Assembly (NCBI GenBank): GCA_026982555.1
Contig: JALSGT010000011.1
Coordinates: forward strand, 1 to 32,805
Direction: 5' to 3'
DNA: 32,805 nt
From: Chromatiales bacterium
GTDB lineage: Bacteria > Pseudomonadota > Gammaproteobacteria > SZUA-152
Below, one piece after another: positions 26,288 to 32,805 of the stretch. The notes beneath the pieces were generated by a model that was not told where the DNA came from, did no database searches, and saw nothing but the letters and a program-made list of their open reading frames with translations. Every line of letters starts with the position of its first letter. Positions within the stretch are counted from its first letter, which is position 1. Made by a program: the position numbers and the translations under genes.

Positions 26288-26752
26288 ATGAAAAACGCAC
26301 AAAACTATTTATTGTTATGGTCGCTGCTGATGTTTTTCGGGTTAAGTGGCATTACCCGGGCTGAAGAAGAATTACGTTTCCCGGGTGATCCACCGGATCA
26401 CAAGGTGGTGTATCAATTCAACACGGCAGATGAAGCCACGCAAAAAGCCATCTTGTTTTCCATCGGTGCCATGCTGCGTAAATGGGGTGATAATATCTCT
26501 ATTGTCGTCGTGGGTATTGGTCCCGGTCTGCATATTCTGGCCAAAAACCCGGGCCGCCCGGTCAGTGAAGAAACGCGCCAGCGGGTTTCCAGTCTTGCCC
26601 AGTACGGCGTGGAATTTCAAGCCTGCGGCAATACCATGAAAGCATTGAAGTGGACTGAAAAGGATATGCTGCCCTTTGCCAGCGTTGTGGAAGTCGGCGC
26701 ATCGGCCCTGATGGAGTTGCAGGAACAAGGGTATGCCTACATCAGCTGGTAA
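26288..26752 (+). CDS. Exported DsrE/DsrF-like family protein
   Basis: A protein of 154 residues. The ATG at 26288 (GGAG ribosome binding site 9 bases upstream) is preferred over GTG at 26261 because it places a standard signal peptide first: MKNAQ, a hydrophobic core, then cleavage after GITRA at about residue 25. The mature part has the DsrE-like alternation: a KVVYQFNTAD strand, a helix ending in RKWGD, the ISIVVVGIGPGLHIL strand, a helix, then VEFQACGNTMKAL with one Cys, and a C-terminal GASALMELQEQGYAYISW typical of this superfamily. DsrE-type proteins handle sulfur transfer; periplasmic members are common in sulfur oxidisers, but their function is unproven. It stands alone before dapB. 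Confidence 0.75.
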   Translation: MKNAQNYLLLWSLLMFFGLSGITRAEEELRFPGDPPDHKVVYQFNTADEATQKAILFSIGAMLRKWGDNISIVVVGIGPGLHILAKNPGRPVSEETRQRVSSLAQYGVEFQACGNTMKALKWTEKDMLPFASVVEVGASALMELQEQGYAYISW

Positions 26753-26855
26753 AAAACAGCGCAGATACCAGAAAAAAGCAAAGATAAGATGCATTGTTGT
26801 TGCGTGCGTGGGCAGCACGAGCACATCGTCAAACAGAAAGTCAGCCATAAATTAT

Positions 26856-26890
26856 TCCCTCTCCCTCTGTGGGAGAAGAGGGTGAAGGAG
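26856..26890. repeat. Short imperfect palindrome before dapB
   Basis: A CCCTCTCCC block (26858-26866) faces GGGAGAAGAGGG (26871-26882) across a very short loop, forming an imperfect stem. Such CT/GA-rich palindromes are frequent intergenic repeats in proteobacteria. The GGAG at its end (26887-26890) may serve as a distant ribosome binding site for dapB. Confidence 0.35.
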
Positions 26891-26893
26891 TAA

Positions 26894-27712
<819 letters not shown>

Positions 27713-27802
27713 AAGAAACGTGCGGATTATCTCGTATACAGACTATATCTCAGAGGTTCACCACGTTTGAAAAACACGGGACGCAAATGCCAGAAAAAAT
27801 CG

Positions 27803-28732
27803 TTATTTGCCTTCGGTATCAATACAAATAGAGGCTGTATACGGCACGTTTTGCATATCCCAATGCGTTGTAGCCCAGCTCAATAACAAGGCGGGACCGG
27901 CACCTTGCAGTTCGGCCGGTGGCGGGTGACCGAGAAAGGCTAGCGCCTTGCTCAGTGTCGGGCCGGGATGCCGGGTATCGATGGCGGTCGCGAAGTTTTG
28001 CTTGCTGAGTTTTTGACCGTGTTGATTAACGGCAAGCGGCAGATGACTATATTGTGGATGTGAGTAATCGAGACACCTTTGCAAATAACGTTGTGGCAGG
28101 GTGGAGCCCAGCAGATCAGTACCACGCACAATATCAGTGATGCCTTGCTTTGCATCATCAACCACCACTGCCAGATGATAAGCATAAAGACCATCGGCGC
28201 GGCGAACGATAAAATCGCCCACATCGGTTTGCAAATTGGCTTTCACCTGACCTTGCAGGGCATCAGTGAAAATTTCATATTCATCCGGCACGCGAACTCG
28301 CACTGTGCGAGGTGTTTTACCTGGGGAGAGCCCATCCCGACAAGTGCCGGGGTAAATATGACCGCCACCGTTGACAGCAATGGTTTTGCGACTACAACTA
28401 CAGGCAAAGCTGTGATGGTTTTCAATCAGTTGAGTCAATGCGGTTTCGTAAGCCTCGTAGCGCAGGCTCTGATATAGCACGGCACCGTCCCAATTCAGAT
28501 GATAGGCCTCCAGCGCACGCAAAATGGCATCGGCAGCACCTGCCTGCTCACGAGGTGGATCAATGTCTTCCATGCGCAGCAACCATTCGCCCTGTTGAGT
28601 GCGGGCTTCTAAATAGCTGCCAAGGGCAGTGACCAGTGAACCAAAATGCAAGGGACCGGTGGGCGAGGGGGCAAAGCGGCCACGATACGGTACATGCTTT
28701 GCGGTTGTGGTGAAAGATTGGTCAGATGACAT
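27803..28732 (-). CDS. gluQ: Glutamyl-Q tRNA(Asp) synthetase
   Basis: GluQ attaches glutamate to queuosine at the wobble base of tRNA-Asp. It is a paralogue of the GluRS catalytic domain without the anticodon-binding part. The 309 residues have the RFAPSPTGPLHFGSL version of the HIGH motif (H29), the zinc-binding C111, C113, Y127 and C131, and a KLSKQ motif near residue 245. Neighbourhood supports it: dksA, its usual partner, lies upstream on the same strand, but a plus-strand gene is inserted between. The ATG is at 28732. Confidence 0.93.
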   Translation of the reverse strand: MSSDQSFTTTAKHVPYRGRFAPSPTGPLHFGSLVTALGSYLEARTQQGEWLLRMEDIDPPREQAGAADAILRALEAYHLNWDGAVLYQSLRYEAYETALTQLIENHHSFACSCSRKTIAVNGGGHIYPGTCRDGLSPGKTPRTVRVRVPDEYEIFTDALQGQVKANLQTDVGDFIVRRADGLYAYHLAVVVDDAKQGITDIVRGTDLLGSTLPQRYLQRCLDYSHPQYSHLPLAVNQHGQKLSKQNFATAIDTRHPGPTLSKALAFLGHPPPAELQGAGPALLLSWATTHWDMQNVPYTASICIDTEGK

Positions 28733-28773
28733 GGAACCGATTGTAACAGCCCAGCGTGTCTAGCCTTAATAGT

Positions 28774-28869
28774 CCCATCACGATTGGGGTTTAGGTCTGA
28801 CGGCACATCCTGCGACTGAATCCCAATTACGATGGGTTACGATGAGTATGGAGTCTTGAGCCTAAACCC
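28774..28869. repeat. Nested inverted repeats between gluQ and DUF3579 gene
   Basis: Three complementary pairs overlap: CCCAT (28774-28778) with ATGGG (28832-28836), ATTGGG (28783-28788) with CCCAAT (28822-28827), and GGGTTTAGG (28787-28795) with CCTAAACCC (28861-28869). The first two can form together, while the third would compete. The 294-base gap otherwise holds nothing recognised. Confidence 0.4.
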
Positions 28870-29026
28870 TTGGTTTGGATCGAAGTGTTTTGAGTTCTGG
28901 CCGGTTTGCCAGAAAGTTTGGGTTCAGGCCAATATTTCCCCTAACGGAAACATTGCTTTGGCCGATGCAAGAAGCAACATAAATGTTCATTGTTATTAAA
29001 TGACAGAATACACTGAGGAGCACGCT

Positions 29027-29347
29027 GTGAGTTGGTTAGTTGAAGGAACAATGCAAAATGGTCGCACTTTTCGCCCCAGTGACTGGGTGGATCGGGTGTC
29101 AGGTGTTTTAGCCAAGTTTGGTGCTGATCACCGTTTGCGCTATGGCGCAGTGCGTCCTTGTTATGTGAAAGGAAAAAAGTGCCTGCTGGTACAAAAAACA
29201 TTGGAACGTGATGATCCGGTGGCTTTCGAATATGTCAGCACGTTTGTACGCACCAATGGTTTGCAGATGCATGATTTGCTGGCCGGAACAGAAGTGGAAG
29301 AGATCGGGCCGGGTAAAACAGTGAAAGAATTAGGGGCGGTGGCTTAA
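29027..29347 (+). CDS. DUF3579 family protein
   Basis: A small soluble protein of 106 residues, function unknown. The match to DUF3579 rests on the opening LVEGTMQNGRTFRPSDWVDR, the SGVLAKFG helix, a short RPCYVKGKKCLLV strand pair, then DDPVAFEYVSTFVRTNGLQ. The GTG at 29027 is chosen over the ATG at 29000 because it has a GAGGAG ribosome binding site 7 bases upstream and because the family begins there. It has its own terminator (29392-29427). It sits between gluQ and dksA in the opposite direction. Confidence 0.75.
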   Translation: MSWLVEGTMQNGRTFRPSDWVDRVSGVLAKFGADHRLRYGAVRPCYVKGKKCLLVQKTLERDDPVAFEYVSTFVRTNGLQMHDLLAGTEVEEIGPGKTVKELGAVA

Positions 29348-29391
29348 ACTAGGGGATATGCATGCCCCCTGCCTGAGGGTCATAGTTCGGC

Positions 29392-29427
29392 ATGGCCGCC
29401 AGTCTGCAAGGACGGGCGGCCATTTTT
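29392..29427 (+). terminator. Rho-independent terminator of the DUF3579 gene
   Basis: Arms ATGGCCGCC (29392-29400) and GGCGGCCAT (29415-29423) are perfect complements, with a short inner GTC/GAC stem in the 14-base interior. A run of five T (29423-29427) follows on the plus strand. On the minus strand no T-run follows the stem, so it serves the plus-strand gene. Confidence 0.85.
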
Positions 29428-29448
29428 CGTTAGGTTTTCCGCAAAAGA

Positions 29449-30024
29449 TTATTTACCGTATTGTTTTTCGCGGATTTCATTCAGGGTTTTGCAATCGATG
29501 CACTGGGTGGCTGTAGGACGGGCTTCCAGACGACGGATGCCGATTTCCACGCCGCAATGTGAGCAGTAGCCGTAATCTTCACCAAGGTTATCGATGGATT
29601 CATCGATTTTCTTGATGAGTTTGCGTTCCCGGTCCCGGGTTCGCAGTTCCATGGCGAATTCTGATTCCTGGCTGGCCCGGTCATTGGGGTCCGGGAAATT
29701 TGCTGCTTCATCCTGCATATGATGCACGGTTTCATCAACCTTGCCCATCAGCTGTTGTTTCCAGCCCTCCAGAATGTGACGAAAATGCTCTACCTGCTCT
29801 GCATTCATGTATTCCTCACCCTTTTTAGCCTTATAGGGGGTGAAATTGGTGAAGTGATTGTCATCCATTTTATGCGTCTTTTGGGGTGTCGTTTTTTTTG
29901 CGGTCACTTTTTGAGTCTCGGCCTTTTTCAGCGTTGCCTTTTGGGTGAGTGCAGCCTTTTCGGTGGCACCCTTCTGGGTTGAACGGGTTGTTCCTTTTTT
30001 CTTTACAGCCTTCTTGACGGCCAT
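29449..30024 (-). CDS. dksA: RNA polymerase-binding transcription factor DksA, long N-terminal form
   Basis: DksA enters the RNA polymerase secondary channel and works with ppGpp. The conserved part runs from about residue 53: coiled coil with the tip [12 protein letters not shown] (D112, D115, A117, matching E. coli D71, D74, A76) and the C4 zinc finger with C154, C157, C175 and C178. At 191 residues it is ~40 longer than E. coli DksA (151). Residues 1-52 are a Lys/Thr/Ala/Gln repeat-like tail. The extended start is supported by a GAGGAG ribosome binding site before the ATG at 30024, while the internal ATG before MDDNHF has none. A good promoter lies at 30132-30160. Confidence 0.95.
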   Translation of the reverse strand: MAVKKAVKKKGTTRSTQKGATEKAALTQKATLKKAETQKVTAKKTTPQKTHKMDDNHFTNFTPYKAKKGEEYMNAEQVEHFRHILEGWKQQLMGKVDETVHHMQDEAANFPDPNDRASQESEFAMELRTRDRERKLIKKIDESIDNLGEDYGYCSHCGVEIGIRRLEARPTATQCIDCKTLNEIREKQYGK

Positions 30025-30349
30025 AGAGGTGCTCCTCTGTTCTGCCTTTCTCCTGTTCGTTACCGATAGTGATAATCCGGTTGACAGGATGCATTACACA
30101 TTGGGCAGGGAGTATAAAAATAAGGGCGCATTTTATAGCAAAGAAGGCATTGTTGCGCAAATTTATTGCTTCATCTGGATGTTTTATAACCAATCCTTAA
30201 GGCACAAGCGGGTATTAAAGGTGACATTGCGGGGCGTCGTGCCGCCAGGAAATCTGGGGTAAGATGTGCGACCGCCCGTTATTGGGCATGGATTTCTCAT
30301 GCTCTGCGAATATCGAGATAGTTGAAGTTTTACGTTAAGAGAAAGCTAA
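30025..30349. other. Divergent intergenic region, dksA and HAD phosphatase
   Basis: The 325 bases hold the dksA promoter on the minus strand. A plus-strand TTGACA at 30084-30089 has no -10 box at proper spacing (a TATAAA lies about 26 bases on), so it is not called. No gene is supported. Confidence 0.4.
30132..30160 (-). promoter_or_regulatory. Sigma-70-like promoter of dksA
   Basis: Read on the minus strand: -35 box TTGCGC (30155-30160), a 17-base spacer, then -10 box TATAAA (30132-30137). Transcription would start near 30125 and give a leader of about 100 bases. Confidence 0.6.
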
Positions 30350-31111
30350 ATGAATGAATTAAAAGCACTTTTGTTTGATGTGGATGGCACGTTGGCAGAT
30401 ACCGAACGCGATGGTCACCTCGTCGCCTTTAATCGCGCCTTTGCTGATGCCGGGCTGGATTGGCACTGGTCATCGGAATTGTATGGTGAATTGTTAACAG
30501 TGACCGGCGGTAAAGAGCGCATGCACTTTTATCTTGATGAATACAACACTGACTTCACGCACCCCGGTAATCTGGATGACTTTATCAAACAGCTGCACAT
30601 TGCGAAAACCGAGCATTATGTGAACATTCTGGCGGAAGGTGGAATGCCTTTGCGCAGCGGCGTGCGTCGGCTGATCGAGGAAGCCCGCGCCGCTGATATG
30701 CGTATGGCCATCGTTACCACCACAAGTCCCGATAACGTGACCGCCTTGTTAACCCATGCTCTGGCCCCGGATGCGACCTCCTGGTTTGAAGTGATTGCCG
30801 CCGGTGATGTGGTACCTGCGAAAAAACCTGCACCGGATATTTACGTCTATGCCATGCAGGAAATGGGGCTGAGCCCGGCGGAATGTATCGCTCTGGAGGA
30901 TTCACGTAACGGTATTCTTTCAGCGCAGGGTGCAGGGCTCAAAACGATTATCACCGTGGATGCTTACACCAAAGGCAGTGATTTTAGCGGTGCGGCCATT
31001 GTGCTGGATCAGATGGGTGAACCGGATATACCCTTTACTGTGCTGGCGGGTGATGCAGGTTCATCCCGCTATCTGGATCTGGCGCTGGTTAAACGCCTGC
31101 ACGCGGCCTGA
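30350..31111 (+). CDS. HAD-superfamily phosphatase, CbbY-like
   Basis: A cytoplasmic sugar- or glycolate-phosphate phosphatase or phosphomutase of the CbbY/PGM-like subgroup. The 253 residues show motif I DVDGTLADTE (10-19, D10 nucleophile, D12 acid/base), an alpha-helical cap (about 20-100), motif II in MAIVTTTS (about 122-129), motif III lysine in VPAKKPAPDIY (about 157-167), and motif IV in CIALEDSRNGILSA. CbbY in autotrophs hydrolyses xylulose-1,5-bisphosphate, but no Calvin-cycle gene is nearby, so the substrate is open. The aminotransferase gene follows after 23 bases, so they are probably co-transcribed. Confidence 0.85.
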   Translation: MNELKALLFDVDGTLADTERDGHLVAFNRAFADAGLDWHWSSELYGELLTVTGGKERMHFYLDEYNTDFTHPGNLDDFIKQLHIAKTEHYVNILAEGGMPLRSGVRRLIEEARAADMRMAIVTTTSPDNVTALLTHALAPDATSWFEVIAAGDVVPAKKPAPDIYVYAMQEMGLSPAECIALEDSRNGILSAQGAGLKTIITVDAYTKGSDFSGAAIVLDQMGEPDIPFTVLAGDAGSSRYLDLALVKRLHAA

Positions 31112-31134
31112 AACAGCGTTAACCCGGATGTAAA

Positions 31135-32310
31135 ATGCAGAGACAATTTGCCCGTATCGCCCACCGTATGGCGGATATCGAACCCTTCCATGTCATGGAT
31201 TTGCTCGCCCGTGCCCAGGCACTGGAAGCCACCGGACGGGATATCATACATATGGAAATCGGCGAGCCGGACTTTGTCACTCCCGCTCCCATTCGTGAGG
31301 CTGCGAAACAGGCGCTGGATGCGGGTAAAACCCACTACACCCCGGCGGTGGGCCTGCCTGCCTTGCGTGAGGTGATTAGCAACTTTTACCAGACCGAATA
31401 TGGGATAAGTGTCGCCCTGGAACGTATTGTGGTTACTCCGGGTGCTTCGGGTGCATTGTTGTTGGCGTTGGGGGTGCTGGTAAACCCCGCTGAACAAGTG
31501 CTGATGGCCGATCCTGGTTATCCCTGCAATCGGCATTTTGTCCGCCTGCTGGAAGCTGAGGCGCTGAGCGTACCGGTGGGGCCGGAGTCTGACTATCAGC
31601 TGACTCCGGCGCTGTTGGAACAGCACTGGACAGCGGATACCATTGCGGCGCTGCTGGCCTCACCATCGAATCCCACCGGTACTGTGATTGGTAGGGATAA
31701 TCTGGCCGATATGCACAGTGCTGCCGCAAAGCGCGGTGGCCGACTGATTGTCGATGAGATTTATCACGGTCTGATTTACGATAGCGTGGCTAATAGCGCA
31801 TTGTGTGTGTCCGACGAGCTGTTTGTTATCAACAGTTTCTCCAAGTATTTCTGCATGACCGGCTGGCGTCTGGGCTGGCTGGTGGCTCCTGCCGATTATG
31901 TACGCGAAGCTGACAAACTGGCGCAGAATATCTTTCTTGCTGCGCCCACACTTTCCCAGCATGCTGCTTTGGCAGCCTTTACGCCGGAAAGCCGGGAGAT
32001 TCTGAACGGATACCGTGATGATTTTCGTCAACGCCGTGATTTTCTACTGCCCGCCCTGCGCGAACTGGGTTTTGACATTCCAATCGCTCCGGCTGGCGCT
32101 TTTTACCTGTACGCCGATTGCAGCCGACTCACCAACGACAGCTACGCTTTTGCGCTGGATGTGCTGGAAAAGGCCGGGGTGGCGATTACGCCCGGTCGGG
32201 ATTTCGGTGCGAACCAACCAGAATGCCATCTGCGCTTTGCCTACACGACATCGCTGACCCGGTTGGAAGAGGGTGTTGATCGACTTGCCGCCTATTTGCG
32301 TTCACGCTGA
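31135..32310 (+). CDS. Class I/II PLP-dependent aminotransferase
   Basis: A fold-type I aminotransferase of 391 residues. Visible features are IGEPDF near the N-terminus, the Y/TPAVGLPALR substrate loop, PGASGALLLAL cofactor segment, SPSNPTGTV (about 176-184), IVDEIYHGLIYD, and the Schiff-base lysine K237 in NSFSKYFCMTGWRLGW. The C-terminal R in ECHLRFAYTTS binds the substrate carboxylate. This pattern fits aspartate/alanine-type aminotransferases of subgroup I-gamma; the amino acid used cannot be told. It starts at the ATG at 31135, 23 bases after the HAD gene. Confidence 0.9.
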   Translation: MQRQFARIAHRMADIEPFHVMDLLARAQALEATGRDIIHMEIGEPDFVTPAPIREAAKQALDAGKTHYTPAVGLPALREVISNFYQTEYGISVALERIVVTPGASGALLLALGVLVNPAEQVLMADPGYPCNRHFVRLLEAEALSVPVGPESDYQLTPALLEQHWTADTIAALLASPSNPTGTVIGRDNLADMHSAAAKRGGRLIVDEIYHGLIYDSVANSALCVSDELFVINSFSKYFCMTGWRLGWLVAPADYVREADKLAQNIFLAAPTLSQHAALAAFTPESREILNGYRDDFRQRRDFLLPALRELGFDIPIAPAGAFYLYADCSRLTNDSYAFALDVLEKAGVAITPGRDFGANQPECHLRFAYTTSLTRLEEGVDRLAAYLRSR

Positions 32311-32555
32311 TTTTTTTATGGAAATTATTTGTTTGAAAAATGAACTATGTGCAAGGCACTCAGTCCTAGCTAATGACGGTGATGTAGGTGGTGTGAAAAC
32401 ACCCGATAAGTCGGAAAGGCTTTACGGAAGTCGATGTACCCTGGGCGTCTCATGCATGGTCTCGTGCAAAAAGACTACCCCCCACTCAATGTGTTGGGAT
32501 GTCCGGGGCAGTGTCGATACCGTAGAGCCTTTTTATTGATTTGGCAGAAACAGGT

Positions 32556-32805
32556 TCAATCTCTGAATTGCCTGACCCACATTGCCGTTGCCCCGGCCAC
32601 CGCAGCGGGCATCACCAGGAAGTTCACTATCGGAATCATGGTTGCCAGCGTTACCGCGCCGCCAAAGCCCAGTGATAGCAAGCGCTTGTTGCCCAGGCGC
32701 TGTTTTTGCTCATCTGAACGCAGGCCGTGATTGCCCATGGGGTAATCGGCATATTCCACGGTGAGCATCCATGCGCTGAAGGCCAGCCAGGTGAAGGGCG
32801 CAATG
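32556..32805 (-). CDS. CysZ/EI24 family membrane protein, 3' part
   Basis: The frame runs off the right edge, so the N-terminal part is missing. The visible ~83 residues contain FTWLAFSAWMLTVEYADYPMGNHGL in pattern, followed by a short cytoplasmic stretch with EQKQRL, then a hydrophobic hairpin GFGGAVTLATMIPIVNFLVMPAAVAGAT. This is the C-terminal signature of the CysZ/EI24 family; CysZ moves sulfate into the cell for cysteine synthesis. The family is clear, while sulfate transport for this member is inferred. Confidence 0.8.
   Translation of the reverse strand, partial: IAPFTWLAFSAWMLTVEYADYPMGNHGLRSDEQKQRLGNKRLLSLGFGGAVTLATMIPIVNFLVMPAAVAGATAMWVRQFRD

Noticed and set aside
30084-30115. Perfect TTGACA as a plus-strand promoter
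   Set aside because: The nearest TATAAA is about 26 bases away, too far for a sigma-70 promoter.
32311-32555. Possible small gene or RNA between the aminotransferase and CysZ-like genes
   Set aside because: Open frames there start inside neighbouring genes and lack ribosome binding sites; no stable stem with a T-run was seen.

Overview
This window comes from a bacterial chromosome, most likely a gammaproteobacterium. The evidence is the complete fatty-acid cluster yceD-rpmF-plsX-fabH-fabD-fabG-acpP-fabF, the nadK-recN pair divergent from hrcA-grpE-dnaK-dnaJ, dapB just downstream, and gluQ close to dksA. HrcA sitting with DnaK points away from the enteric bacteria and towards deeper-branching gammaproteobacteria (Xanthomonas-, Methylococcus- or Chromatiales-like); a species cannot be named from sequence alone. 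Most genes are housekeeping. The first ~10 kb is the accessory part.

Layout. (1) 1-1600: 3' end of a glycine-rich, probably pore-forming toxin or effector, then a small two-helix membrane protein that fits an immunity protein, then a degraded copy of the toxin's linker. The last two are AT-rich. (2) 1622-4180: an isolated alpha-glucan phosphorylase (glgP). (3) 4181-5524: a 0.7 kb gap with a strong palindrome and a promoter, then a V4R-like small protein. (4) 5525-9745, minus strand: a PIG-L type deacetylase, and upstream of it a three-gene surface/signalling unit: a VWA-domain lipoprotein (YfbK type), an ECF sigma factor interrupted by an in-frame TAA, and an anti-sigma-like membrane protein with a 12-cysteine exported domain. 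(5) 10113-10769: membrane-anchored mono-heme cytochrome c with a histidine-rich tail. (6) 10777-17560: the fatty-acid/phospholipid cluster, with near-consensus promoters before yceD and before acpP and a terminator after acpP. (7) 17561-18071: non-coding, with a 30-bp-armed palindromic repeat. (8) 18072-20690, minus: nadK-recN. (9) 20910-26071: hrcA-grpE-dnaK-dnaJ heat-shock cluster. (10) 26288-27712: exported DsrE-like protein and dapB. (11) 27803-30160: gluQ and dksA (minus) separated by a plus-strand DUF3579 gene with its own terminator. (12) 30350-32310: CbbY-like HAD phosphatase and a class I aminotransferase. (13) 32556-end, minus: 3' end of a CysZ/EI24 family membrane protein.

How they work together: plsX, fabH, fabD, fabG, acpP and fabF supply initiation, malonyl loading, elongation, reduction and the carrier for fatty-acid synthesis, feeding PlsX for phospholipid assembly. 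HrcA would repress chaperone genes, while GrpE, DnaK and DnaJ form the Hsp70 machine. The VWA lipoprotein, sigma factor and anti-sigma are arranged as one envelope-sensing unit, now apparently broken in the sigma gene. The toxin/immunity remnant, the disrupted sigma gene and the cysteine-rich anti-sigma ectodomain are the most unusual items. I did not find a convincing wholly new multi-gene system, nor any tRNA, rRNA, CRISPR array or transposase.
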